Shown: piece after piece, positions 8,274 through 15,226 of the stretch
How the letters are laid out: the number at the start of each line of letters is the position of its first letter
How positions within the stretch are numbered: the stretch's first letter is position 1
Assembly: GCF_001544575.2 (NCBI RefSeq)
Contig: NZ_FCNY02000028.1
Span: 1-64,000 of the forward strand
Direction of reading: 5' to 3'
DNA length: 64,000 bases
DNA from: Caballeronia cordobensis
GTDB taxonomy: Bacteria > Pseudomonadota > Gammaproteobacteria > Burkholderiales > Burkholderiaceae
Notes under the pieces: generated by a model
Database searches by the model: none
The model's input: the letters and a program-made list of their open reading frames with translations, nothing else
What the model was told of the DNA's origin: nothing
Program-made: the position numbers and the translations under genes

Positions 8274-8999
8274 TCAGGCCGCGCCGTCGGGAATGAAGAC
8301 GTAGCCCAGGCCCCAGACCGTCTGGATGAAACGCGGACTGCTGGGATCCGGCTCGATCAGCTTGCGCAGACGCGAGATCTGCACGTCGAGGCTGCGATCG
8401 AACACTTCGTATTCACGGCCGCGTGCGAGCTCCATCAGCTTTTCACGCGAAAGCGGCTGACGCGGATGACGCGCGAACACCTTGAGCACCGAGAATTCGC
8501 CGGTGGTCAGCGGAATTTCCTGGCCGTTCTTCGTGAGCGTGCGCGTGGCGAGGTTCAGCGCGAACTCGCCGAACTCGAACACTTCGGTGGTTTCGGACGG
8601 CGCGCCGGGCAGTTCGGACGGCGTCTGACGGCGCAGCACCGCGTGGATGCGCGCAACCAGCTCGCGCGGATTGAACGGCTTCGGCAAGTAATCGTCGGCG
8701 CCCATTTCGAGACCGACGATGCGATCGACATCCTCGCCCTTGGCGGTGAGCATGATGATCGGCGTGCGATCGTTGCTGCCGCGCAGACGACGGCAGATGG
8801 AAAGACCGTCTTCGCCGGGCAGCATCAGATCGAGCACGAGCAGATCGAAACGTTCGCGCACCCAGAGCTTGTTCATCGACGGCGCGTTTTCCGCGACGTA
8901 CACGTTGAAGCCCTGTTCACCGAGATAGCGCCGCAGCAGATCGCGCAGGCGCGGATCGTCGTCGACTACGAGAATTTTTGAAGGGTTCTTGGTTTCCAT
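8274..8999 (-). CDS. ompR: OmpR/RisA-type response regulator
   Basis: This is a two-domain DNA-binding response regulator. The receiver domain (about 8-120) has the acidic cluster VVDDD at 11-15 and the phosphorylation site D57 in LVLDLMLPGEDG. The winged-helix OmpR/PhoB domain fills the C-terminal half and ends with the family-typical FIQTVWGLGYVF. The length, 241 residues, is standard. It is the first gene of a two-gene operon with the sensor kinase. A 16-base perfect palindrome and a TGTAAC/GTTACA dyad lie just upstream of the start codon, so autoregulation is plausible. Confidence 0.95.
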   Translation of the reverse strand: METKNPSKILVVDDDPRLRDLLRRYLGEQGFNVYVAENAPSMNKLWVRERFDLLVLDLMLPGEDGLSICRRLRGSNDRTPIIMLTAKGEDVDRIVGLEMGADDYLPKPFNPRELVARIHAVLRRQTPSELPGAPSETTEVFEFGEFALNLATRTLTKNGQEIPLTTGEFSVLKVFARHPRQPLSREKLMELARGREYEVFDRSLDVQISRLRKLIEPDPSSPRFIQTVWGLGYVFIPDGAA

Positions 9000-9013
9000 G
9001 GCGGCATCTTAGC

Positions 9014-9067
9014 GCGTTTGATCAAACGCCGAGTTTGTAACAAAAGCGAGTGTAACAGTTGGTTACA
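9014..9067. promoter_or_regulatory. Palindrome and GTAAC repeats upstream of ompR
   Basis: GCGTTTGATCAAACGC at 9014-9029 is a perfect 16-base palindrome, 15 bases before the ompR start codon. Beyond it are GTAACA at 9037-9042, GTAACA at 9052-9057 and GTTAC at 9062-9066. The last two form the dyad TGTAAC-N5-GTTACA. GTAAC/GTTAC blocks resemble OmpR recognition elements of enteric bacteria, so this is a candidate autoregulatory site. It lies between ompR and the divergent gene at 9245 and could serve both. Confidence 0.5.
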
Positions 9068-9244
9068 AAATTTACGGAGGCTGTGGCACGACCTAAGGGT
9101 TTGCTGCGTACACTGCTTTACCTGAGCCCGCCATTCGGTAGATACTCCATTAGACCAGTGCGTCTTGCGGCCCGACCAAGCCCTTCCTAAGACGTGCGCG
9201 AAAAGACTGAGGCTGTCCGGTTGTCGAGCAACGAAGGGAACAAT

Positions 9245-9637
9245 ATGAAGGGAGCGCGGCAGCGCGGACCCGTGCGCACCGAGCGCATTCTCAGAAAGAC
9301 ACTTATCGCCAGTGCGCTCTACGCAGTACTGAGCACGCCTCATGCTTATGCGCAATCCACCGGCTTCACCCGCGACGGCAATGCTGTCGATAGCAGCGTC
9401 CCGAATTCGCGCGGCCGCTTCGATGGCCGCATGATTCGCGCGCAACAACGCCTGGGCAAGGGTGCGCCGTCTACGGGCCGCGACCACGACGCCAAGGCTT
9501 CCGCCATGCAGCCCGTTCAGCAAGCCGATCAGGCGCCGCCCGCGCGCCCGCCGCGCCACACGGTGATGACTGCCGACGAGCGTCGTCTCTTGCGCCAGCA
9601 CATCGAAGAAGCCGTGCGCGATCTCTACAAGCGGTAA
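9245..9637 (+). CDS. Small exported protein of unknown function
   Basis: The ATG at 9245 is preceded by GAAGGG at a good distance, giving 130 residues. An earlier in-frame ATG at 9194 lacks this support. Residues 15-36 look like a signal peptide (RILRKTLIASALYAVLS then AYA before Q37), so the protein is probably periplasmic. The mature part is rich in Ala, Gln, Arg and Pro with little predicted fold, except for a charged C-terminal helix starting near TADERRLLRQHIEEAV. I do not recognise a family. It is divergent from ompR and lies 15 bases before a DUF1501 gene on the same strand, which suggests co-transcription. Confidence 0.75.
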   Translation: MKGARQRGPVRTERILRKTLIASALYAVLSTPHAYAQSTGFTRDGNAVDSSVPNSRGRFDGRMIRAQQRLGKGAPSTGRDHDAKASAMQPVQQADQAPPARPPRHTVMTADERRLLRQHIEEAVRDLYKR

Positions 9638-9652
9638 GCGGCGCGCACCGCG

Positions 9653-10579
9653 ATGAACCGACGTCAATTCCTTTCGATTGCCGGCGCGTTCGCAGGATGC
9701 GCGGGCGGCATCGGCGAGATTTCCGCTTCCGGCCACCTGGATTCATCGTCTTCCATTCGGGCGCTCGTGCTCGTCGATCTCGACGGCGGCAACGATGGGC
9801 TCAACACCGTCATCCCTTTTTCAGACCCGCGCTATCGTGTGCTGCGGCCCGGACTCGCGCTGCCTCGCGAGCGCGTCATCGCGCTCGATGAACGCACGGC
9901 CTTGCATCCGTCGTTGCTGCCGTTGATGAGCGCGTGGCGCGCGAACGAGCTTGCGATCGTGCAGGGCGTCGGCTACGACGCGCCGAACCGGTCGCACTTT
10001 CGTTCACGGCAGATCTGGGACACGGCGTCGCATGCGGATGAATATCGCCACGATGACTGGATCGCGCGCGCGAACGCGTCGCACACGCGCGTGACCGCCG
10101 CTTCGTTCGATGCCGCCGCGCGCCTCGCATCGACGCATGGCGCGGCCAATGACGTCAGCGTGATTCACCTCACGCTGCACGGCTTCGATACGCACGAGAA
10201 CCAGGCGCGCCGGCATGCGGCGCTGCTTGCCCGGCTCGCGCAAGGGCTCGCCTCGCTGCGCGCGGCGTTGATCGCATCCGGCGCGTGGCATCGCACGCTC
10301 GTGATGACGCGCTCGGAGTTCGGGCGCACCGCGCGTGAAAACGCCGCGGGCGGCACGGATCATGGTGCGGCCGCGCCGCATTTCCTGATGGGCGCGCGCG
10401 TGCGCGGCGGGCTATTCGGACCGGGGCCGCAACTCGACCGGCTGAACGCGGACGGCGGCGTGCCCGTCGGCATCGACTTCAGGAGACTGTGTGCGACCGT
10501 GCTCGGCGCATGCTGGCCGCACGACCGCGCATCGATCCTGGAAGGGCGCTTCGAGCCGCTGCCGGTTCTGCGCGCCTAG
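9653..10579 (+). CDS. Compact DUF1501-family exported protein
   Basis: The 308-residue protein begins MNRRQFLSIAGAF, a short Tat-like leader, and carries the DUF1501 features LDGGNDGLNTV near the start, HGFDTHENQ in the middle and SEFGRTARENA...GTDHG toward the end. DUF1501 proteins belong to the alkaline-phosphatase/sulfatase-like superfamily, are exported, and have no settled function. Most members I know of are nearer 390-450 residues and sit beside a DUF1800 gene. This one is shorter, mainly in the middle, and no DUF1800 gene is seen here. Its stop codon overlaps the stop codon of the convergent synthase-like gene within CTAG at 10576-10579. Confidence 0.85.
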   Translation: MNRRQFLSIAGAFAGCAGGIGEISASGHLDSSSSIRALVLVDLDGGNDGLNTVIPFSDPRYRVLRPGLALPRERVIALDERTALHPSLLPLMSAWRANELAIVQGVGYDAPNRSHFRSRQIWDTASHADEYRHDDWIARANASHTRVTAASFDAAARLASTHGAANDVSVIHLTLHGFDTHENQARRHAALLARLAQGLASLRAALIASGAWHRTLVMTRSEFGRTARENAAGGTDHGAAAPHFLMGARVRGGLFGPGPQLDRLNADGGVPVGIDFRRLCATVLGACWPHDRASILEGRFEPLPVLRA

Positions 10580-11418
10580 CGCGTTTTCCATGCGATCCAC
10601 AGCTTGCGGATCGGCGTGAGCGAAATACGCTGATGCAGCACCTGAAAGTTCTCGCGCTCGATTTCATCGAACAGCGCAAGCGACAGTGCGGCACGCGCGC
10701 GCAGCACGCGTTGCGTCGCGCGTTCCGCGGCGGGAATCGCCGCCAGTGCATCGCCGAGCGCGCGCCGGGCGCGATCGGTCTGATAGCGCATGAGATCCGA
10801 GAACGCATCGCTGTACTTGCGATTGATGATGTCCGCCGCGGTCACGTTGAAGCGCTGCAACTCGTCGATGGGAATATAGATGCGGCCGAACCGGGCGTCG
10901 TCGCCGATCTCCTGAACGCGCTCGGCGAGCAGCAGCGCCGAGCCGAGCGGTGCGGCCCAGGCCGCCGCGCCTTGCGGATCGCGCGCGCTCGCGCGGGCGA
11001 CGGCCGTCGCGAACGCGCCGCCGGTCTGCTCCAGATAGCGCCTGAGGCCCGGCCAGTCGAGATAGCGCGCCTGGTCCAGATCCATGCCGAAACCGTCGAC
11101 GACTTCGGCAAGCGACGCACGCCCGGCATCGTCGAGAACGGGATGCGCGGCGTCGCCCGCATGCGCCTTCAAGGCTTTCGTGACGGGATGCGTCGGTTCG
11201 CCGCCGTCGAGCCGGGCAAGTTCGCCTTGCCACCATGCGTGCTTGGTGCGGCCGATGGTGGGGTCGCTGGTTTCCTTCACGGTCTCTTCGAGCTCGCGAT
11301 AGAGCGCGTAGAGCGCGGTCAGGAGCGGCTGGCTCGATGCCGGCGCGCGGCGCAGCGCGTAGTACGTGCCGGAGCCTTCGGGCGCGGCCTTTTGCTGGCA
11401 ATAGTCGTCGAAGTTCAC
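10576..11418 (-). CDS. Squalene/phytoene synthase family protein
   Basis: A 280-residue protein starting at the GTG at 11418 (VNFDDYCQQK), where family similarity begins. The frame stays open upstream without family resemblance. Members condense prenyl diphosphates head to head using two Asp-rich motifs. The second is present as QEIGDDARFGRIYIP. The first, normally like DDVVDE, reads EETVKE at residues 44-49, so metal binding may be weakened or lost. No hopanoid or carotenoid genes are nearby. It could be a divergent HpnC/HpnD relative or an assembly-factor-like member such as NDUFAF6-type proteins. The reaction is therefore left open. Confidence 0.85.
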   Translation of the reverse strand: MNFDDYCQQKAAPEGSGTYYALRRAPASSQPLLTALYALYRELEETVKETSDPTIGRTKHAWWQGELARLDGGEPTHPVTKALKAHAGDAAHPVLDDAGRASLAEVVDGFGMDLDQARYLDWPGLRRYLEQTGGAFATAVARASARDPQGAAAWAAPLGSALLLAERVQEIGDDARFGRIYIPIDELQRFNVTAADIINRKYSDAFSDLMRYQTDRARRALGDALAAIPAAERATQRVLRARAALSLALFDEIERENFQVLHQRISLTPIRKLWIAWKTR

Positions 11419-11619
11419 GAACGGGGCGGGTGGGGAGTTCGAAGGTCGTTGTGGTCTTGGCGGTTTGCGCAAACACTTCGCGCAAACACGGCCGCTCATT
11501 TTATCCGGCGAGGCGCGGCGGCGCTGAACGTCGCGCGCAGCCTGCGCGCGTGTGTGCGCCGAAGCACCGACGTCGAACGTTTGCGCGCGCCACACTGGCG
11601 CAACCGAGAGGAGGCGCGC

Positions 11620-12006
11620 ATGGGCTTGAGCAAATCCGAGAACAGGCAGTTCGGCGATACATGCCTGCCGTACCTCGTGCGCAGCGTGGCCACGGATTTC
11701 GGCTTCGATTTCCGCGTGTGTCCGCGTCAGATGCACGTTTCGCCGACGCTCGGGCTGCATATCACCGCGCAACGCCGCGCCGACGCGCCACTCGCGTTTC
11801 CGCTCAACGTCTTCGTGTACTGGCAGCCTTCGTGCGCCCGGCGGTTTCTCTCGCACGTCGACAGGCCCGTGGCCGCCGCGCGCGCAAGCGAGCGCATGCC
11901 CGAGGAGATCAGGCGGCTGATGGAGATGTCGGGTGTCGATTTCGCGGGCCGTTCGCAAGCGAAAGGCGAAGTGATGATGGTCGAAGTCGGCGAGATCAGT
12001 ATCTGA
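11620..12006 (+). CDS. Hypothetical protein, 128 residues
   Basis: The ATG at 11620 follows GAGAGGAGG, one of the stronger ribosome binding sites in the window, and the frame runs cleanly to TGA at 12006. The protein starts MGLSKSENRQFGDTCLPYLV and has no signal peptide or membrane segment. It contains three cysteines and a mixed alpha/beta-looking composition. I do not recognise it. It is divergent from the squalene-synthase-like gene (about 200 bases between starts) and convergent with tRNA-Leu. The strong ribosome site is the main evidence that it is real. Confidence 0.65.
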   Translation: MGLSKSENRQFGDTCLPYLVRSVATDFGFDFRVCPRQMHVSPTLGLHITAQRRADAPLAFPLNVFVYWQPSCARRFLSHVDRPVAAARASERMPEEIRRLMEMSGVDFAGRSQAKGEVMMVEVGEISI

Positions 12007-12013
12007 CGCAAAC

Positions 12014-12044
12014 AAAAAAACCCCTTTGCCGATGAAAGGGGTTT
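12014..12044 (-). terminator. Intrinsic terminator of tRNA-Leu
   Basis: On the minus strand AAACCCCTTT (12044-12035) pairs with AAAGGGGTTT (12027-12018) around a 7-base loop, and the T tract runs on through 12014. It lies immediately downstream of the tRNA. Its plus-strand T tract is poor, so it mainly serves the tRNA. Confidence 0.85.
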
Positions 12045-12049
12045 CGTTG

Positions 12050-12136
12050 TGGTGCGAGGAGCGGGACTCGAACCCGCACACCCTTGCGGGCGTCAGGACC
12101 TAAACCTGGTGCGTCTACCAATTTCGCCATCCTCGC
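12050..12136 (-). tRNA. tRNA-Leu(UAG)
   Basis: The minus strand gives an 87-base tRNA with acceptor stem GCGAGGA/TCCTCGC, a D loop, an anticodon arm with loop TTTAGGT (anticodon TAG), a long variable arm as expected for leucine tRNAs, the TTCGAGTCC T loop and an encoded CCA. It is a single-gene unit with its own promoter-like sequence upstream and terminator downstream. Confidence 0.97.
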
Positions 12137-12175
12137 ACGCTGCATTCGGCACCGGTCCATTGTGCCAAGCCCGAA

Positions 12176-12204
12176 ATTCTAACTGATTCGTCTTGCGATG
12201 TCTG
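12176..12204 (-). promoter_or_regulatory. Possible tRNA-Leu promoter
   Basis: On the minus strand TAGAAT (12181-12176) is preceded, with 17 bases between, by CAGACA (12204-12199), a 4 of 6 match to the -35 consensus. The predicted transcript start is about 33 bases before the tRNA. Confidence 0.45.
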
Positions 12205-12258
12205 CGAAATTGCGTCGCGGCGGTTAGGCATCCGATTCCAGTCATACGCATCGCACGA

Positions 12259-12287
12259 TTGCAGCTTGTCCGTTGCCTGCCTACAAT
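12259..12287 (+). promoter_or_regulatory. Sigma70-like promoter of the metal cluster
   Basis: TTGCAG (12259-12264), a 17-base spacer and TACAAT (12282-12287) form a good vegetative promoter. Transcription would start near 12294, giving a leader of about 34 bases before the DUF2946 gene at 12328. Confidence 0.6.
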
Positions 12288-12327
12288 CTCGTTCAATTCT
12301 TCCGCTTCGGCACCCAGCCTTTCCCTC

Positions 12328-12735
12328 ATGACTCGCAACGCGCGCAATCGCTTCGTCGCATGGCTCGGCATTGCCGCCATGTGGCTTGCCATTGTCGCGC
12401 CGGTCATCAGCCAGACGCTCGCCGAGCGCGCTGCCGCGAGCGATCCGCAAGCGGTGCTGTGCGCCGTCGATGCATCGCAGGCGGACGAGGGCGACACCGC
12501 GCACGCAGGCGGTCACGCAAGCAATCACGCCGGCAGTCACGACGCCGCCAGCCATTTCGACGCCTGCTCGTATTGCGGGCTGCTCGCGCACAATCTGCCG
12601 GTCGCCGTCGGGTTCGGCCATGACGCCGTGCGCATCGAGCGCGTCACGCGCGTCGTGGCGTCCGTGCATAGCCGCGCCGTCGTATCGAAGTCCTTCAACG
12701 CCGCGAGTCCGCGCGCGCCGCCTGTTCTGTCCTGA
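12328..12735 (+). CDS. DUF2946 family protein, His-rich
   Basis: A 135-residue protein starting MTRNARNRFVAW. One hydrophobic N-terminal segment (about 9-25) would export or anchor it. Then comes a His-rich linker with several AH/GH/NH/SH pairs, followed by DACSYCGLLAHN, the cysteine motif characteristic of DUF2946. The family has no proven function. Members commonly sit next to TonB-dependent metal (often copper) receptors, as here. The His cluster and the CxxC suggest metal binding in the periplasm, which is inference. It is the first gene of a run with the receptor and the PepSY protein. An upstream start at 12193 overlaps the promoter and is rejected. Confidence 0.82.
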   Translation: MTRNARNRFVAWLGIAAMWLAIVAPVISQTLAERAAASDPQAVLCAVDASQADEGDTAHAGGHASNHAGSHDAASHFDACSYCGLLAHNLPVAVGFGHDAVRIERVTRVVASVHSRAVVSKSFNAASPRAPPVLS

Positions 12736-12827
12736 AACCGTCTTCCGTCCGATCGCCTCGACGTTCGCCGCGCGCATGAGCGCCGCGAACGTGCGCGATC
12801 GCTCGTCAGTTCTTTCAGGATTTCACG

Positions 12828-15185
12828 ATGTTCACGCTCACCACGCGAGCGCGACGGCGTTCGCGCCATCGCGCCGCAGCGCGTTCGCGCGCCTGGCTGC
12901 CGCTCTCGCTCATGGCGCACGCGGCGCTGTCCGCGGCGGCTCCCGGCGAAGGCGATAACAACGCGCCCGCCCATCAAGACGACGCCACGCTCGCGCCGGT
13001 CGTCGTCACCGCACAGGCGGCGCCGCGCGCGTCGTCGCTCGATCCGAATCTGCCCGCCAGCGTCGATACCGTCACCGCGGACCAGTTTCAGTACTGGAAC
13101 GTGACGACACCCGAGGACGTGCTCAAGTACGCGCCGAACATGGCCGTGCGCAAGCGCTTCATCGGCGACCCGAACGCGACCATCGCCGTGCGCGGCACGA
13201 GCAACGCCCAGACCGCGCGCGGACTGGTCTACGCCGACGGCCTCCTGCTCAGCAACTTCCTCGGCAACACATGGACCTTCGCGCCGCGCTGGTCGATGGT
13301 CTTCGCCGACGACATCGAGCGCACCGACGTCATCTACGGCCCGTACTCGGCGCTTTATCCGGGCAACTCGATCGGCGCGACGGTCGCGATCACGACGCGC
13401 ATGCCGACGCAATTCGAAGCCGACGCGAAAGTGCAGGGCTTCACGCAGCACTTCGATCTGTTCGGCGTGAACCGCAACTTCAACGGCACGAACACGACGG
13501 CGACGATCGGCGACAAGATCGGCAAGTTCTCGTTTCTGATCGGCGTCGATCATCTGGAGAACACCGGGCAGCCGCTGCAGTTCGCGACGCTCGCGCAATC
13601 GAAGACGCCCGCGAGCGCCGCCGCCACGCCGGTCACCGGCGCGTACTTCTATAACGACCAGTTCAACGCGCGCACCGCGGTGCTCGGCACGTCGAGCGAG
13701 GCGATCGAGCGCACGTTTCAGGATCAGTTGCGCGTCAAGCTCGCCTACGACATCACGAACACACTGCAGGCGGGTTTCACGCTCGGGTACTGGCATCAGA
13801 AGTACAACAGCGACACGCAGACTTTCCTGCGCGACGCCGCCGGCAATCCGGTGTACAGCGGGCGCGTGAACATCGGCGGATTCGAATACAACCTGCCCGC
13901 CGCGACGTTCGCGCCGAGCATGGGATCGAGCGAAAACTTTCTCTACGGCGCATCCCTGCGCACGCACAACGCGACCGGATGGAACGCCGAGGCGGTCGCG
14001 TCGTACTTCGACATCACGCAGAGCATCGCGCGCACCGCGAATTCGGGCGTGCCCGGCGACGGCCCCGGCACGCTGACCGACGGCAGCGGCTCGGGCTGGA
14101 AATCGCTCGACCTGCGCACGAGCTGGACGCCGACCGCGCGTGCCGGTCTCACCGCGCACGCGCTGTCGTTCGGGTATCACTACGACAACTATTTTCTCGA
14201 CAACGTCACGTCGAACACGAACGCGTGGCGCGATGGCGGCGGCGTCTCCTTCGCCAACTCGTTCGGCGGACGCACGCGCACGCAGGCCGTGTATGCGCAG
14301 GACGCGTGGCGTTTCTTGCCGCGCTGGGCGTTCACCTACGGCGTGCGTTACGAGAACTGGAACGCGTACGACGGCGCACGCGCGGTCGGTGCGACCGCGC
14401 TCGGCTATCCGGACGCGAGCGAGAGCCACTGGTCGCCGAAAGCGTCGCTGTCGTTCGATGTCACGCAGGATCTGACCTTGCGCGCGTCGATCGGGCGCGC
14501 GTACCGGTTTCCGACCGTCGGCGAACTGTTTCAAGGGCAGATCAACGGTATCTCCATCGTCAACAGCAATCCGAACCTGAAGCCCGAAGACGATCTGTCG
14601 AAGGAGCTGACGGCGGAATGGGTGCGCGGCAACGGCCTGTACCGCTTCACGCTCTTTCAGGACGACGTGAAGAACACGATCCTGAGCCAGACCAACACGA
14701 CCGTCATTCCGAACGTCACCAACTTCCAGAACATCGACAAGGTGCGCTCGCGCGGCGTCGAATTCGCCTACGAAGGGCAGGACGTGCTGCTGCGCGGACT
14801 CGACCTCATCGCGAACGCGGCGTACACGCAGTCGAAGATTCTCGCCAACGCGAACAATCCGGCATCGGTCGGGAAGTACTTCTATCGCATTCCGCTGTGG
14901 CGCGCGAACGTGGCGGCGACGTATCACACGCCCGGGAATACGGCCACCACGCTCGCGGTACGGTATTCGGGGCGGCAATACAACACGCTCACGAACACCG
15001 ACGTCAATCCGAACACGTACGGCGGCACGAGCACGTACGCGGTCGTCGACGCGAAGTTCACATGGAAACCGACCAAGCGCACGGAGCTGGGCGTTGGCGT
15101 CGACAACCTGTTCGACAGGCGCTACTACGTGTTCCACCCGTACGCGGGGCGCACGTTTTATCTCGAAGGGCGCATCGGCATCTGA
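12828..15185 (+). CDS. TonB-dependent outer membrane receptor
   Basis: A 785-residue outer membrane receptor for energy-dependent uptake of a metal complex. After an Arg-rich leader (signal peptide to about residue 38) there is a TonB-box-like segment APVVVTAQA. The plug domain runs from about 60 to 215 (DVLKYAPNMAVRKRF, then the DVIYGPYSALYPG plug motif). A beta barrel follows, ending in YYVFHPYAGRTFYLEGRIGI, whose last residues fit a C-terminal beta strand. The substrate cannot be read directly. The His-rich DUF2946 neighbour and the Met/His-rich PepSY neighbour point to copper, and a siderophore is the alternative. It is translationally close to the PepSY gene. Confidence 0.92.
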   Translation: MFTLTTRARRRSRHRAAARSRAWLPLSLMAHAALSAAAPGEGDNNAPAHQDDATLAPVVVTAQAAPRASSLDPNLPASVDTVTADQFQYWNVTTPEDVLKYAPNMAVRKRFIGDPNATIAVRGTSNAQTARGLVYADGLLLSNFLGNTWTFAPRWSMVFADDIERTDVIYGPYSALYPGNSIGATVAITTRMPTQFEADAKVQGFTQHFDLFGVNRNFNGTNTTATIGDKIGKFSFLIGVDHLENTGQPLQFATLAQSKTPASAAATPVTGAYFYNDQFNARTAVLGTSSEAIERTFQDQLRVKLAYDITNTLQAGFTLGYWHQKYNSDTQTFLRDAAGNPVYSGRVNIGGFEYNLPAATFAPSMGSSENFLYGASLRTHNATGWNAEAVASYFDITQSIARTANSGVPGDGPGTLTDGSGSGWKSLDLRTSWTPTARAGLTAHALSFGYHYDNYFLDNVTSNTNAWRDGGGVSFANSFGGRTRTQAVYAQDAWRFLPRWAFTYGVRYENWNAYDGARAVGATALGYPDASESHWSPKASLSFDVTQDLTLRASIGRAYRFPTVGELFQGQINGISIVNSNPNLKPEDDLSKELTAEWVRGNGLYRFTLFQDDVKNTILSQTNTTVIPNVTNFQNIDKVRSRGVEFAYEGQDVLLRGLDLIANAAYTQSKILANANNPASVGKYFYRIPLWRANVAATYHTPGNTATTLAVRYSGRQYNTLTNTDVNPNTYGGTSTYAVVDAKFTWKPTKRTELGVGVDNLFDRRYYVFHPYAGRTFYLEGRIGI

Positions 15186-15226
15186 TGACCTCCCACGGAA
15201 AACGCACACATTCAACGAGAATCGTC

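Noticed and set aside
12050..12136. tRNA-Leu as a possible integration site of a genomic island
   Set aside because: No integrase, no direct repeat of the tRNA end and no mobile genes were seen on either side.
12537..15215. 892-codon minus-strand open frame over the TonB receptor
   Set aside because: Very Arg/Val/Asp-rich translation typical of antisense frames in GC-rich DNA; the plus-strand receptor is certain.
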